64,000 nucleotides of DNA from positions 1 through 64,000 of the forward strand of contig NZ_QGDL01000008.1 of NCBI RefSeq assembly GCF_003149245.1, read 5' to 3'. The position numbers were made by a program, and so were the translations under genes. Source of the DNA: Faecalicatena orotica. Lineage in GTDB: Bacteria > Bacillota > Clostridia > Lachnospirales > Lachnospiraceae. Shown piece by piece: positions 1-9,337 of this stretch; the stretch's first letter is position 1, and each line of letters begins with the position of its first letter. Below the pieces are notes generated by a model. It was not told the DNA's origin, did no database searches, and saw nothing but the letters and a program-made list of their open reading frames with translations.

Positions 1-8
1 CGTGTAAA

Positions 9-431
9 ATGAATATAAAAGAGAAAGTACATGAGCTATATTGGAATAACGATATAAATTGCGCAAGAACTATCTTAATTTGCTTGGGAAAACTCTTTAA
101 TATTGAATATAATGCACAAACACTCCTATCAACCATTGGTTTACATGGTGCAGGAGGATTCAGGGCACAATGTGGGTTGGTTGAGGGTGGCTTAATGTTT
201 ATAGGGATTTATTATAGTCAGCTTGGAAAAAATGAGGAAACGATTGTGTCTGTTTGCTACAATTTTGCAGAAGCGTTTACGCAACGGTTTGGTTCGTTAA
301 GCTGTTACCATTTGCGCCCTAATGGTTTTACAGATAACGACCCACCGCATATGTGCGAAAACCTTACGTGTGAAGCAGTATCTTTTGCATATGATTTTAT
401 AAAAAATCAGGAAGCTACCGAAACTTTGTAA
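9..431 (+). CDS. C_GCAxxG_C_C family redox-type protein
   Basis: A 140-residue soluble protein with the cysteine pattern of the C_GCAxxG_C_C family: an early NCARTIL cysteine, a glycine-rich segment ending in QCGLVEGG, then SC and a CENLTC pair near the C-terminus. Members are small putative redox or metal-binding proteins of unknown substrate. The length is normal for the family, so the gene is probably complete although it starts only 8 bases into the window and its ribosome binding site is mostly outside. It is followed after about 50 bases by an acetyltransferase gene in the same direction. The biochemical role is not known; only the family call is supported. Confidence 0.75.
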   Translation: MNIKEKVHELYWNNDINCARTILICLGKLFNIEYNAQTLLSTIGLHGAGGFRAQCGLVEGGLMFIGIYYSQLGKNEETIVSVCYNFAEAFTQRFGSLSCYHLRPNGFTDNDPPHMCENLTCEAVSFAYDFIKNQEATETL

Positions 432-482
432 TGAAGGCGTACAACAGAGTAAGACAAGATGAGAAAGGTTGTGAAGGAAGAT

Positions 483-953
483 ATGATACAACTTAGAAAA
501 ATGGAACAGACGGATTTGCCCGTTTTCAAGAAATGGCTGTATACGCCACACGTTGCCAGGTGGTACCACGATCCACTGGATTGGATCCATGAAGTTGAGG
601 AGCAGGACGGCGAGTTTTGCTGGATTCACCACTTTATTGTGGAGCATGAAGGTCAGCCTATCGGTTTTTGCCAGTATTACGCCTGCAAAGACAGCGATGA
701 GCTCTGGGGAGGCTACACAGCGTTGGGTGGGTCTTACAGTATTGACTATATGATTGGGGAATTCGACTGCCTCCGCAATGGCTTTGGCAAAATGATTGTG
801 ACGGACTTAACAGACAGGATTGCCTTCCACCCTGACGCTAAAAGAATTGTGGTGCAGCCGGAGCCAGAAAATAAGGCATCCTGCGGTCTGCTACTGTCTT
901 GCGGCTTTGTGCTTGACACGGAAAAAGAGATCTATGTAAAACTTTTGGCTTAA
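483..953 (+). CDS. GNAT-family N-acetyltransferase
   Basis: A 156-residue GNAT-fold acetyltransferase. It begins MIQLRKMEQTDLP, the usual first strand of the fold. The acetyl-CoA loop region is in the middle (RNGFGKMIV), followed by a VVQPEPENKAS segment and a C-terminal SCGFVLD strand typical of AAC(6')-like or ribosomal-protein-type GNATs. I start it at the ATG at 483, preceded by GAAGGAAG; the in-frame ATG at 459 has no ribosome binding site. The substrate cannot be read from sequence. AAC(6')-type aminoglycoside modification is possible because of the W-H-D/F pattern near residues 26-36, but this is weak. Confidence 0.75.
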   Translation: MIQLRKMEQTDLPVFKKWLYTPHVARWYHDPLDWIHEVEEQDGEFCWIHHFIVEHEGQPIGFCQYYACKDSDELWGGYTALGGSYSIDYMIGEFDCLRNGFGKMIVTDLTDRIAFHPDAKRIVVQPEPENKASCGLLLSCGFVLDTEKEIYVKLLA

Positions 954-1047
954 ACGGTAAATAAGCTGAACAAATTCATAAAGGGCAGAGCAGGTCAAGC
1001 GAAGATGCCTCTTCTCGTGATATGATGTCCATAAAGGAGGTGACATC

Positions 1048-2560
1048 ATGACATTACCTTTTGACAATGATACAAGCCGCATTGTAAAAAAACTGGCAAA
1101 AAAAAGTTTAGCGGCTGAAAAGCTCCGCAATTTGCTCATTTGCTGCACCATCGCCCTTGCGGTTGCCTTGATGGCGGGGCTAAGTTTTTTTGCTGCTACA
1201 CAGAAAGCGAAAGTAGAGCGGGACATCCGCGGGCAGTATCAAGTCATGATACAGAAGTCTACTCAGGAGCGGATCGACAATCTGGCCGCACAGCCGGAAG
1301 TAGAGCGCTGGGGCCTGTCAGGTACTTTCCCAATCTTCCGTTATCAGGACAGCGTTCTTAGTGTACTCTATGCCGACACCAACTGGATGGTTTTGGGGAA
1401 TAAGCCCGCAGTTGAGGGGCAAATGCCACAAGGCGAGCATGAGATTCTGGTGGAAAGTGCATTTTTAGATTATTTCCATCTGCCGCATGAAACCGGGCAA
1501 CAGCTCAAACTCGACCTTGGGTGCGGGGAACAGGCCTATACGGTAACGGGCATTCTTCAAACAGGGAATCTCTCCCGTATGTTTGAGGTTATCGTTTCAA
1601 AAGCCTTTGTAACAGCGTATTTCGATGGGGCACCTGAATTTGAGTTTCGTATGTGCTATCGGGGAGGAGAGCAGATGGATGCAGACCATCTGAAGGAGGC
1701 TATCCTCACGTGTCTCGCGGCGCAGGAAGTCCCGGAGCAAGAGATTTTCTTCAGCTCCAATTATTTTAACATGGAGGGTTTCCGCAACAATGCAGGCGGG
1801 TATGCCCTGCCTGCTGCTTTCGTGATCCTATTGGCCTGTGGCATCGTGATTTACAACATTTTCTATATTTCGGTCAAGAGTATGGTGAAAGAATATGGCC
1901 GCTTAAAGGTCATTGGCGACGCTCTATCATTCCATCAACTTTGATAGTATGACGACGAAGTTCATGGGGGATGGGAGCAATTATATGATTTCCTGGCAGG
2001 ATGCCGTAGACATGGAGAAGATTCCGGAGCAGGCGTTGGACAATCCACTCTATAACGACCTGCGTGAGCAGATTTTGGCGTTGCCGGATGTTGATGCAAT
2101 TACCTCCTATGACGCTGTCACAGTGGAGATTGATTTGCCAGGGAAGGCGGACCCCTTCATCATAACCGGCATGACGAGGGAACAATTCGGCCAGCAGATT
2201 CCGGAAAATCGGATTGCCGCAGGAACTGCGGACTACGACGCATTAGTAGAGGGCAATGGTATTCTAATTTCGGACAGCAGCGACCGTATCCTGTCCGGCT
2301 ATGACTATACGCCCCAAATAGGCGATGTGCTCCATCTGAAAACTTACGGCGGACAGGATATGGATTTGAATGCTATGGGAATTGTGAAGGAAGGAAGCCG
2401 GGATGCCACCGGTGTGTTGGCGTCACTCTTTATTCTCCCCGAGGAGACACTCTACAAACTATACCCGGGGGTCGAAAACTTCCAGATGGTTTGGAATGTC
2501 CATGCCGCTCAAGACAGCGATGTACTGCGTAAGTTTATGGCAATGGCAGTCCTCGGCCCG
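1048..2560 (+). pseudogene. Broken FtsX-type ABC transporter permease
   Basis: This is the 5' part of a large two-domain permease of the FtsX/MacB type. The start has a perfect AGGAGGTGA ribosome binding site. The first 290 residues hold TM1 (about 30-50), the first extracellular domain and TM2, ending in EYGRLKVIG. In this family that motif is followed by the rest of the first FtsX domain. Instead the frame changes near 1915, and a second frame (1913-2540) reads a second extracellular domain (SINFDSMTTKFMG to DSDVLRKFM). The membrane segments between them are missing. The second part stops near 2545, where the 3' end of the TetR gene begins. So there is an internal deletion of roughly 100-200 codons and a 3' truncation. 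No partner ATPase is adjacent. Confidence 0.8.
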
Positions 2561-3149
2561 GCAGGCCAGCTTGTCCGATTGAGAACCCCAGAACTCCATT
2601 TGCAACCAGCCCCTGTGCCATCTTGAAGAATTCATCATCTGTCAGGTCATTTCCGTTTTCATACCACTTGGCCATTAATCCCGTCATCGCTGAATAAGTG
2701 TATTCCATCAGGTACTCCAGATACTGGGTCTGTTCCGGCAGATTCCAGAACTGGATCAGCATAGCCCGGAAGCTTTCCCGGAACTTATTTTTGAATTGGG
2801 GATCCCCGTTGTGGCCAAGCAGGGTGAAAATTTTCTCCTCATGCTTCTTAAAAATCGGCATACTGATTGAATATAGCAAATCGAGGTTCCGCGAATTCGT
2901 TTCAAAAGAATGGCCACTTAAAAAATTGTTTACATCCCTGCCCACTTCTTTTATCAGATCATCTTCAATCTGCTCTAAAACCGCATAGACATCTTTAAAA
3001 TAGTGATAAAATGTTCCTCTGTTATTTCCGGTCATGTTTGTAATCTCGGATACTGATATTTTTTCGATCGGTTTTTCTTTATAGATTGTCCAGAAAGCAT
3101 CCATTAACTTTTTCCTTGTGGCCGCGGTTACTTCCGGCTGTTTTTTCAT
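2535..3149 (-). CDS. TetR-family transcriptional regulator
   Basis: An approximately 204-residue TetR protein. The N-terminal HTH shows KISVSEITNMTGNNRGTFYHYF at about residues 30-50, followed by an all-helical ligand domain. I start it at ATG 3149, behind GAGAGGAG, rather than at the upstream in-frame GTG. It is divergent from the ABC exporter genes and very likely represses them; candidate operators lie in the shared spacer. The last 15-20 residues (GQAGLPGRGLPLP) are unlike a normal TetR helix and read into DNA that on the other strand codes for the broken permease. The natural C-terminus was therefore probably replaced at a rearrangement point near 2545-2600. Confidence 0.9.
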   Translation of the reverse strand: MKKQPEVTAATRKKLMDAFWTIYKEKPIEKISVSEITNMTGNNRGTFYHYFKDVYAVLEQIEDDLIKEVGRDVNNFLSGHSFETNSRNLDLLYSISMPIFKKHEEKIFTLLGHNGDPQFKNKFRESFRAMLIQFWNLPEQTQYLEYLMEYTYSAMTGLMAKWYENGNDLTDDEFFKMAQGLVANGVLGFSIGQAGLPGRGLPLP

Positions 3150-3197
3150 GGCACACACTCCTCTCTGCTAAAAATTCTACATAATTTATCTTCCATC

Positions 3198-3281
3198 ATC
3201 AAGCAACAGTGTGTTCAACATTGTTGCTTGATAAAGCAGACTGATTTATTTATAATCACATCATACAACGTATTGTTGCAT
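3198..3281. promoter_or_regulatory. TetR operators and promoter of the ABC exporter operon
   Basis: An 11-bp perfect inverted repeat, ATCAAGCAACA (3198-3208) and TGTTGCTTGAT (3222-3232), lies in the TetR/ABC spacer. A second CAAC/GTTG palindrome lies at 3266-3278, inside ATACAACGTATTGTTGCAT. A near-consensus promoter points to the ABC genes: -35 TTGATA at 3228-3233, a 17-bp spacer, and -10 TATAAT at 3251-3256. The first operator overlaps the -35 and the second covers the region just after the -10, so bound repressor would block initiation. Assigning these sites to this TetR is inference from position. Confidence 0.7.
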
Positions 3282-3305
3282 AAAACAAGTAAAGGAGAGA
3301 TACGA

Positions 3306-4217
3306 ATGTCAGTTATAGAAGTCAACAAATTGACAAAAGACTACGGACACGGCAGAGGTGTGTTCGATGTATCTGCTCATGTAGATGAAGGAGAGTGCTT
3401 CGGATTTCTCGGACCGAACGGGGCGGGAAAAAGCACAACCATTAGACATTTAATGGGGTTTTCGAAACCACAGAGCGGGAAAACAACTATCAACGGAAAC
3501 GACTGCTGGGATTATTCCGCAGAGCTTCAGCACGAAGTCGGGTATCTGCCCGGAGAAATTGCACTGCCGGACGGAATGACCGGTACACAGTTTTTAGAAA
3601 TGCAAAAGAAAATGAGAGGTGTTACAGATGCATCTTATTTGAATACATTACTGAAAAAGTTTGAACTCAACCCTAATATCGGATTAAAGCAGATGAGTCT
3701 GGGAACCAAGCGAAAACTTGCGGTTGTTACTGCATTTTTACACGACCCCGAAATATTAATCTTAGATGAACCAACGTCCGGGCTTGACCCTATTATGCAG
3801 GAAATCTTCATTGAGTATATTCTGGAAGAAAAGAAGAGAGGGAAAACTATATTTTTGTCCTCACACATTTTCCATGAAGTAGACGCTTCCTGCGACAGAA
3901 TTGCAATCATCAGGGATGGAAAAATTGTTTCTGAATTTGACCCTGAAGTATTGAAAAGAGAAAGCGACAAGATCTACCGGGTTACTTTTCAGGATAAAAA
4001 GCAGTGGCAGGACTTCACCGGACATCATTATCATTTTACCTCCATAAACGAAAGAAAGCTGCGCGCCAGAATCCAGCTGAAAAAAAGTGAAATCACACCG
4101 TTCCTTGCCGATATTTCCCAATATCATGTCAGTGATTTTACAGAGTTCCCCTTTTCGCTGGAAGATTATTTTATGCAGTTTTATCATGAAGATAAAGTAT
4201 TCGAGGGGGTGAAATGA
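3306..4217 (+). CDS. ABC exporter ATP-binding protein (first)
   Basis: A 303-residue ABC ATPase. Walker A is GPNGAGKST at about residue 38. The signature is degenerate (MSLGTKRKL instead of LSGGQ). Walker B is [12 protein letters not shown], followed by the switch histidine in LSSHIF. The C-terminal extension matches the YadG/CcmA-like class that powers ABC-2 exporters of drugs or antibiotics. Start ATG 3306 follows AAAGGAGAG; an in-frame ATG at 3228 lies inside the promoter and is not used. The stop overlaps the next ATPase start in an ATGA, so translation is coupled. The exported substrate is unknown. Confidence 0.9.
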   Translation: MSVIEVNKLTKDYGHGRGVFDVSAHVDEGECFGFLGPNGAGKSTTIRHLMGFSKPQSGKTTINGNDCWDYSAELQHEVGYLPGEIALPDGMTGTQFLEMQKKMRGVTDASYLNTLLKKFELNPNIGLKQMSLGTKRKLAVVTAFLHDPEILILDEPTSGLDPIMQEIFIEYILEEKKRGKTIFLSSHIFHEVDASCDRIAIIRDGKIVSEFDPEVLKRESDKIYRVTFQDKKQWQDFTGHHYHFTSINERKLRARIQLKKSEITPFLADISQYHVSDFTEFPFSLEDYFMQFYHEDKVFEGVK

Positions 4218-5131
4218 TGAGCGATGTCATTATAAAAACAAACGGACTGACTAAAGACTATGGCAAAGGCCGCGGTGTTTTTGATATAAATCTTGAAGTT
4301 CACAAAGGAGAAGTATTCGGCTTTGTCGGAACAAATGGTTCCGGGAAGACCACGACAATCCGTAATATGATGGGATTTATAAGGCCTGATTCCGGCAGTT
4401 CAACTATTGGCGGCCTTGATTCATGGAAAAGTTCTGCGGATATTATGAAAAATGTCAGTTATGTTCCCGGAGAAATTGCTTTTCCGGCGCTGAAAACAGG
4501 TACCGAATTTCTAAAATCTCAGGCGAAATATCTCGGAGTTACAGACTTTAAATACATGAATCATATCATCGAACTGCTGCAGCTGGACCCCACTGCCAAC
4601 CTGAAAAGGATGAGTAAGGGCATGAAACAGAAGACAGCCATTGTTGCCGCACTGATGGGTGAAAAGCAGATTCTCGTGCTGGATGAGCCGACCACAGGGC
4701 TTGACCCTTTGATGCGGGAGGCGTTTCTGGAGCTGATTCGTGAGGAGAAGCAAAAAGGGCATACCATTTTTATGTCCAGCCATATTTTTGAGGAGATTGA
4801 ATCCGTATGTGACAGAGTCGCAATGATAAAGGACGGACATCTCATTGCGACCACCTCATTATATGATTTACGCCATCCGGCCATGAAAGATTTTATCATA
4901 GAATTTGAGCAAATACCGCAGAAACAGCAGTTTATAGAAACGGCTCCGTTTTCAGCCGCTGGCACAGATGCAAATACCTGCACCGTTCAATGCTCTGTTG
5001 AACAATTGGACACTTTATTCAATATGCTCAAAAACTACCAGATTGTAAATTTACAGGAAATTCATCTCTCACTGCAGCAGCAGTTTATGAGAGCATACAA
5101 GGAGGGACTGACTCAAAATGGAAACAAATAA
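4214..5131 (+). CDS. ABC exporter ATP-binding protein (second)
   Basis: A 305-residue ABC ATPase clearly paralogous to its upstream neighbour; both carry the KDYGxGRGVFD opening. Walker A is GTNGSGKTT, the signature MSKGMKQKT is again degenerate, Walker B is ILVLDEPTTGLD and the switch is MSSHIF. It overlaps the preceding gene by four bases and the following permease by 14 bases. Two different ATPases with one permease suggest a heterodimeric motor, as in some bacterial antibiotic-resistance exporters. That is inference; no substrate is evident. Confidence 0.9.
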   Translation: MMSDVIIKTNGLTKDYGKGRGVFDINLEVHKGEVFGFVGTNGSGKTTTIRNMMGFIRPDSGSSTIGGLDSWKSSADIMKNVSYVPGEIAFPALKTGTEFLKSQAKYLGVTDFKYMNHIIELLQLDPTANLKRMSKGMKQKTAIVAALMGEKQILVLDEPTTGLDPLMREAFLELIREEKQKGHTIFMSSHIFEEIESVCDRVAMIKDGHLIATTSLYDLRHPAMKDFIIEFEQIPQKQQFIETAPFSAAGTDANTCTVQCSVEQLDTLFNMLKNYQIVNLQEIHLSLQQQFMRAYKEGLTQNGNK

Positions 5132-6311
5132 AAAAACAGCTCGATTCTTTTCAAAGCCCTTAATGGGGCAGACCATCAAAGCCAACTGGGGATTATGCGT
5201 CGCCATCCTGCTTATCATGATACTTCTCGGGAATGTCATGAACTATGCCATGAGCATGATGGCAACAGAAAAATCCGATGTCGATGTCACAGAATATCAG
5301 GAAAACTTTTATACTTGCCTCGGAGCGCTGGCAACCTATGACACAATGACGCAGCAGGAGCTGTCTTACGATGATTTTATAAGCGGTGACAATGAAGCTG
5401 CATATGAGACTGCTTTTGAGATGCTGAATGCGCAGGCTGACATGGATCTCAGCACGAAAGGTTTTCAGGAAGCCATTGACGGACTGTCACAGTCTGATAT
5501 CAGCCTTGAAAAATATGTGAAGCAATTTGAATATGTATATGCCTTAAATCAAACGAATGGCGTGTTTGATAAGGAAGAACTGACGATTTCAGAAATGCTT
5601 ACCGTCACACTCGACATGATGGGTGTTTCTTCGGATATGGTTGAAAAAATGAGCGAAATGAACCCGGCATCCATGATGAATCAGATGTATTACACGGCTA
5701 TGGGCCTGCTTCCAATTTTTATTCTTATCGTCATTCTGGCTAACTCCCTGATTTCAAGTCAGGTCGACCGCGGCTCTATGGCCTATGTCCTGTCTACACC
5801 GACCAAACGCTCGGCAGTAGCCATCACACAAATGGTATTTATGATTATTGTACCGCTTTTGATAATCGCCATTGTATGTGCAACAAGAATAGGAACCACA
5901 TACTTATTCTACGACGAAGTAAATGTACCTGGAATTCTTGCCCTGTTCGGCGGAATGTATATTCTGGTCGAAGCAGTATGCGGACTGTGTTATATGGGAA
6001 GCTGCATCTTCTCCCAGAGCAGGAAATCAATGGCCTTTGGCGGTGGCCTTGCAGTCTGGTTCTTCCTTGCATCCATGATCGGCCTGTTTGGTTCTGAGAA
6101 CATGGTCAATACCGGCATGGGTGTCGAAGAACTCAGCGTATTTAATAAACTGACTCTGGTCGGCCTCTATGACGTAGATGCCCTGTCAACCGTCGGAACC
6201 GGCAGCGTGGATACAGCCTTTGTATGGAAGCTTTTGATTTTACTTGCCGTCGCAATTGTCACTTATGCAATTGGAGCAGTCAGATTTTCAAAGAAGGATT
6301 TACCGCTGTAA
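5118..6311 (+). CDS. ABC-2 type exporter permease
   Basis: A 397-residue membrane protein that completes the exporter. TM1 is at about 20-45. A long extracytoplasmic stretch of about 130 residues, rich in acidic and Met/Gln residues, follows. Then come five TM segments between about 195 and 390 (starting LLPIFILIVILANSLIS), containing a typical ABC-2 STPTKRSAV coupling loop. The start lies inside the end of the second ATPase gene with AAGGAGG ahead of it. A hairpin after the stop ends the operon. Confidence 0.88.
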   Translation: METNKKTARFFSKPLMGQTIKANWGLCVAILLIMILLGNVMNYAMSMMATEKSDVDVTEYQENFYTCLGALATYDTMTQQELSYDDFISGDNEAAYETAFEMLNAQADMDLSTKGFQEAIDGLSQSDISLEKYVKQFEYVYALNQTNGVFDKEELTISEMLTVTLDMMGVSSDMVEKMSEMNPASMMNQMYYTAMGLLPIFILIVILANSLISSQVDRGSMAYVLSTPTKRSAVAITQMVFMIIVPLLIIAIVCATRIGTTYLFYDEVNVPGILALFGGMYILVEAVCGLCYMGSCIFSQSRKSMAFGGGLAVWFFLASMIGLFGSENMVNTGMGVEELSVFNKLTLVGLYDVDALSTVGTGSVDTAFVWKLLILLAVAIVTYAIGAVRFSKKDLPL

Positions 6312-6345
6312 AAAAACGTGGTATCCCCATAATCTCGCGTGACTC

Positions 6346-6387
6346 ATCCGCATGTTTCCGACCAGCAAGGTCACGAAACATGCGGAT
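6346..6387 (+). terminator. Terminator of the ABC exporter operon
   Basis: A 13-bp perfect stem, ATCCGCATGTTTC (6346-6358) pairing with GAAACATGCGGAT (6375-6387), with a 16-nt loop. It is followed by TATTTATTTTAAT, a loose T-rich tail. Position just after the permease stop supports a transcription end. Confidence 0.7.
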
Positions 6388-6400
6388 TATTTATTTTAAT

Positions 6401-6437
6401 AACATTTCTCTAATTTCCAAACATTTCTGCGAATTTC
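6401..6437 (+). promoter_or_regulatory. Direct repeat, candidate AraC-type activator site
   Basis: AACATTTCT occurs at 6401-6409 and again at 6420-6428. Each copy is followed by AATTTC (6412-6417 and 6432-6437), so two half-sites about 19-20 bp apart lie upstream of the symporter gene. AraC-family regulators commonly bind direct repeats of this spacing, and one is encoded just downstream of the symporter. A TATAGT sequence near 6465-6470 could be the -10. The link to that regulator is inference. Confidence 0.45.
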
Positions 6438-6519
6438 TAAACTGCATCTTTTCCATATCTCGGTTATAGTAAATTCATAGTTACAGACACGAACAAGGGA
6501 AACGGAGGATTTATTTATC

Positions 6520-7988
6520 ATGGCAAAGAAAGAAAAACTTACGCAGAGTGAGATTGACGGTGTACAGTACCGCCGGGCAAAACTCTGGCAGATTATTTTA
6601 GTTGCATGTAATGCATTTATCGGAATGAGCATGTACTCACTCATCGGGCTGGCAAGCTACACGGCAAGTATCGGCTTTGGGATCAGCACCGCTGTTGTGG
6701 GCGTTATCCTGACATGGACGCGTATCCTTGACGGAATAACCGACCCGCTCCTTGCATTTATCTATGACAAAGTCAACACACGGTTTGGCAAAATAAGGAT
6801 TCTAATAATAATTGGTTTTGTTATTGAAGCGCTTGCCCTAATGACCATGTACAACTGGGGCGCCGGAAAAGGCCTTGGAATTGTCGCGTTTACCCTGTGC
6901 TACATTGTATACATCATTGGCTACACAATTGCCAATATGACTGCACTCACCATCAACCCCTTAATCAGCAATGACCCGAAACAGCGCCCCACGGTCAGTG
7001 TCTGGTCAACGGCATTGAATTACCTTCTTCCAATGGTACTGAGTATTGTGTTAAACGTGGTCCTTCTCCCGAAGTTCGGCGGTACATACAATCTCGGGTT
7101 TTTAGCAAGTGCCTGCAAGCTTTGCCTGGCAGTTGCCGCAGTCGGTGTCGTTCTCGTATGCATCGGTGTTTCTGAATATGATAAACCGGAAAACTTTACC
7201 GGCCTCATGAAGAAAAAAGAGAGCCTTAAGCTCAAAGACATGATTGAAATCCTGAAAAATAACCGTCCGCTACAGTGCTACATCATATCTTCGGCTTCTG
7301 ACAAGATTGCCCAGCAGACAACTTCTCAGGCAATCATAACAACTATGCTGAACGGAATTATTATCGGAAATATGGGGCTTGCAACAATACTCAGTGTAAT
7401 CGGGATGCTTCCTTCCCTTCTTTTTGCCGTCGTAGGGGCCAGATATGCAGGAAAGCACGGCAGCCAGATTACCATCGTAAGCTGGACCCGGATTTGTATC
7501 GTGATCAGTGTGGTCATGTGGGGATTCTTCATTGTGATTGACCCGAAAAAAATCGCCGACATGGGTATTTTCATGATCCTCTATGTAATTCTGACTCTGG
7601 CAAAAAATGGTGCGAATATGTGTGTTACAACAGCGGGTACCTCATTTATGTCAGATATTATCGATTACGAAATGGACCGGAGCGGACGCTACGTTCCTGC
7701 GGTTGTCACAGGTATTTACAGCTTCATTGACAAAATTGTTTCTTCATTCTCTGCTGTCATTGCAACAGGCTGTGTTGCCCTGATTGGGTATACCTCGACA
7801 ATGCCCAGCCCGGAGATGCTTCAACACCACAGATTTTCTGGGTGACCACAATCATCATGTTCGGCCTGCCGATCCTTGGATGGATATTCACCCTGATTGC
7901 TATGAAATTCTGCCATTTAACGAAAGCGGATATGGTAGATATTCAAAAACGAATTACTGAAAAAAAGGCAGCCATCAAAGGTGAGTAG
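6520..7988 (+). pseudogene. GPH-family sugar:cation symporter, frameshifted near its 3' end
   Basis: This is a 12-TM glycoside-pentoside-hexuronide (MelB-type) symporter for sugars or glycosides. The start follows GGAGG. The frame is open to about 7810 with the family features: a DGITDPLLA motif near residue 70 and TMSDIIDYEMD-type motif near residue 385. It then leaves the coding frame at CCCAGCCCGGAGATG and stops at 7845. One extra base near 7808-7813 would restore PGDASTPQIFW and the last TM plus tail, ending at 7988 with KKAAIKGE. So it is a one-base deletion in a C/G run, which is either a real late frameshift removing the last TM or a sequencing error. Confidence 0.85.
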
Positions 7989-8025
7989 GAAAAACGGGAA
8001 GCCCCTCAAAGCTTCCCGTTTTTCC
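7988..8025. terminator. Bidirectional terminator between symporter and AraC genes
   Basis: A 15-bp perfect stem (7988-8002 with 8011-8025) and an 8-nt loop. GGAAAAACGGGAAGC pairs with GCTTCCCGTTTTTCC, so there are T-runs on both strands. It overlaps the symporter stop and the last codons of the convergent AraC gene. Confidence 0.85.
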
Positions 8026-9217
8026 TGCGGTATTCACTCGGTGAAATGCCGACATGTCTTGTAAAACAAGTGTAGAAATAACTGCGGTTACTGAAGGAAA
8101 GGTTATCGCTGATCGTCTGGATACTGTCATTCGTTCCTGCCAGAAGCAGTTTTGCCTGTTCCAGCCGGTTCTGCAATATATAGTCATTCACACTGCATCC
8201 CATTTCCTTTTTAAATTTATGGGAGAAATAATATTCCGAGTATCCTGTGTTGTGGGCGAGAACCTTTATGGAAAGAGGCTCTGTCAGATGGTTCTTGATA
8301 TATTCACAGGCATTCTGGATCAGACCGGAGACAGATTCCTGTTCTTTCGCCTCACGCACCCGTGCCACAAAATCCTCCAGCATTTCCGAGCATAGATTTG
8401 TAGTGTCGGTTAAGGACTTGCATTCCTCAATCCTTTTTGCATAGTAGTCATTTAAATCATAAGCAATTGTGGGGGAAAGGCCCCCCTCTATGCATGCACG
8501 GGAACATAGAGTAAGCAAAACAAGACTGTTGTTCTTATGTGAGCGTATGGGATCCCCAAACTCTGCTTTGACTCCATAACTCAGCGACGAGGACTGTTGA
8601 AGGGCCTCCTTATAATGGGGGTCCCCTTCCGAAATCATTTTCAGAAGCTTCTGCTCATTCACCCAGATTCCTGTATGCGTGGAAGTGTCCGTGCGGACTG
8701 CAGTATCTTTATCTGATGCATAAGGATTAAGATACCTCACATCACCAGAAACAACTTTCTCATGGTTCAGGCAATAATGAAGCATGACCGCATACTGTGT
8801 TACGATATTGTTCGGGATGGACGGGATCTCTTCAAATGTTTTAAAAATAGTAAAACGCAGCTTTGCAGAGAGTTCATATGAATCGAGTCTTTTACGGATT
8901 TTCATATGCGAATCCCTGCCACTTAAAACCGGTCCGATAAAATAACATCTGTGAAGCTGCATATCCCTGAACTCGAATCCGGCAATCCATATCAGGTTAT
9001 AGCCTGCCTCCAATATGACCGGTGACTGATTCCCATCACTGATGTGCTTCTGGATTAATTTGTGAAAACCAATGTAGGAAAAAAAGTCCCCCGAAAACAA
9101 CTCCTTTGTCCAGTTAGAACTCAGGAGGTTCATGGACGAATCATATTCCCAGTGATATAAAGGGTAACTGCAATTAATCAATTCCTGAAAAAAGGATAGT
9201 TTTTGTTCCGTAGTCAT
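8006..9217 (-). CDS. AraC-family transcriptional regulator
   Basis: A 403-residue regulator with a long N-terminal sensory region of about 290 residues that I cannot assign. The C-terminal double-HTH AraC domain runs from about 295 to 400 (first helix pair LSIKVLAHNTGYSEYYFSHKFKK, second DSIQTISDNLSFSNRSYFYTCF, ending HVGISPSEYRR). It lies between the symporter and the MATE/isomerase/glycosidase genes, and so is the likely activator of both arms of this carbohydrate locus. The inducer is unknown. Confidence 0.88.
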   Translation of the reverse strand: MTTEQKLSFFQELINCSYPLYHWEYDSSMNLLSSNWTKELFSGDFFSYIGFHKLIQKHISDGNQSPVILEAGYNLIWIAGFEFRDMQLHRCYFIGPVLSGRDSHMKIRKRLDSYELSAKLRFTIFKTFEEIPSIPNNIVTQYAVMLHYCLNHEKVVSGDVRYLNPYASDKDTAVRTDTSTHTGIWVNEQKLLKMISEGDPHYKEALQQSSSLSYGVKAEFGDPIRSHKNNSLVLLTLCSRACIEGGLSPTIAYDLNDYYAKRIEECKSLTDTTNLCSEMLEDFVARVREAKEQESVSGLIQNACEYIKNHLTEPLSIKVLAHNTGYSEYYFSHKFKKEMGCSVNDYILQNRLEQAKLLLAGTNDSIQTISDNLSFSNRSYFYTCFTRHVGISPSEYRRKNGKL

Positions 9218-9263
9218 AATTTGTCACCTTATATGTAATCAGTCTGTTTTTCAACTTTTATCA

Positions 9264-9294
9264 TGATTATAATCAATTATGTTGAATAAATCAA
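9264..9294 (-). promoter_or_regulatory. Promoter of the AraC gene with overlapping palindrome
   Basis: Read on the minus strand: -35 TTGATT (plus positions 9289-9294), a 17-bp spacer, and -10 TATAAT (9266-9271). The -10 lies in a perfect 12-bp palindrome, TGATTATAATCA (9264-9275). A TTGA/TCAA pair at 9282-9294 is a second possible operator, so autoregulation is plausible. Confidence 0.6.
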
Positions 9295-9337
9295 CAGATG
9301 TCTAAAAACATAAGTATATTATGGAGGTTCTTAAGAT

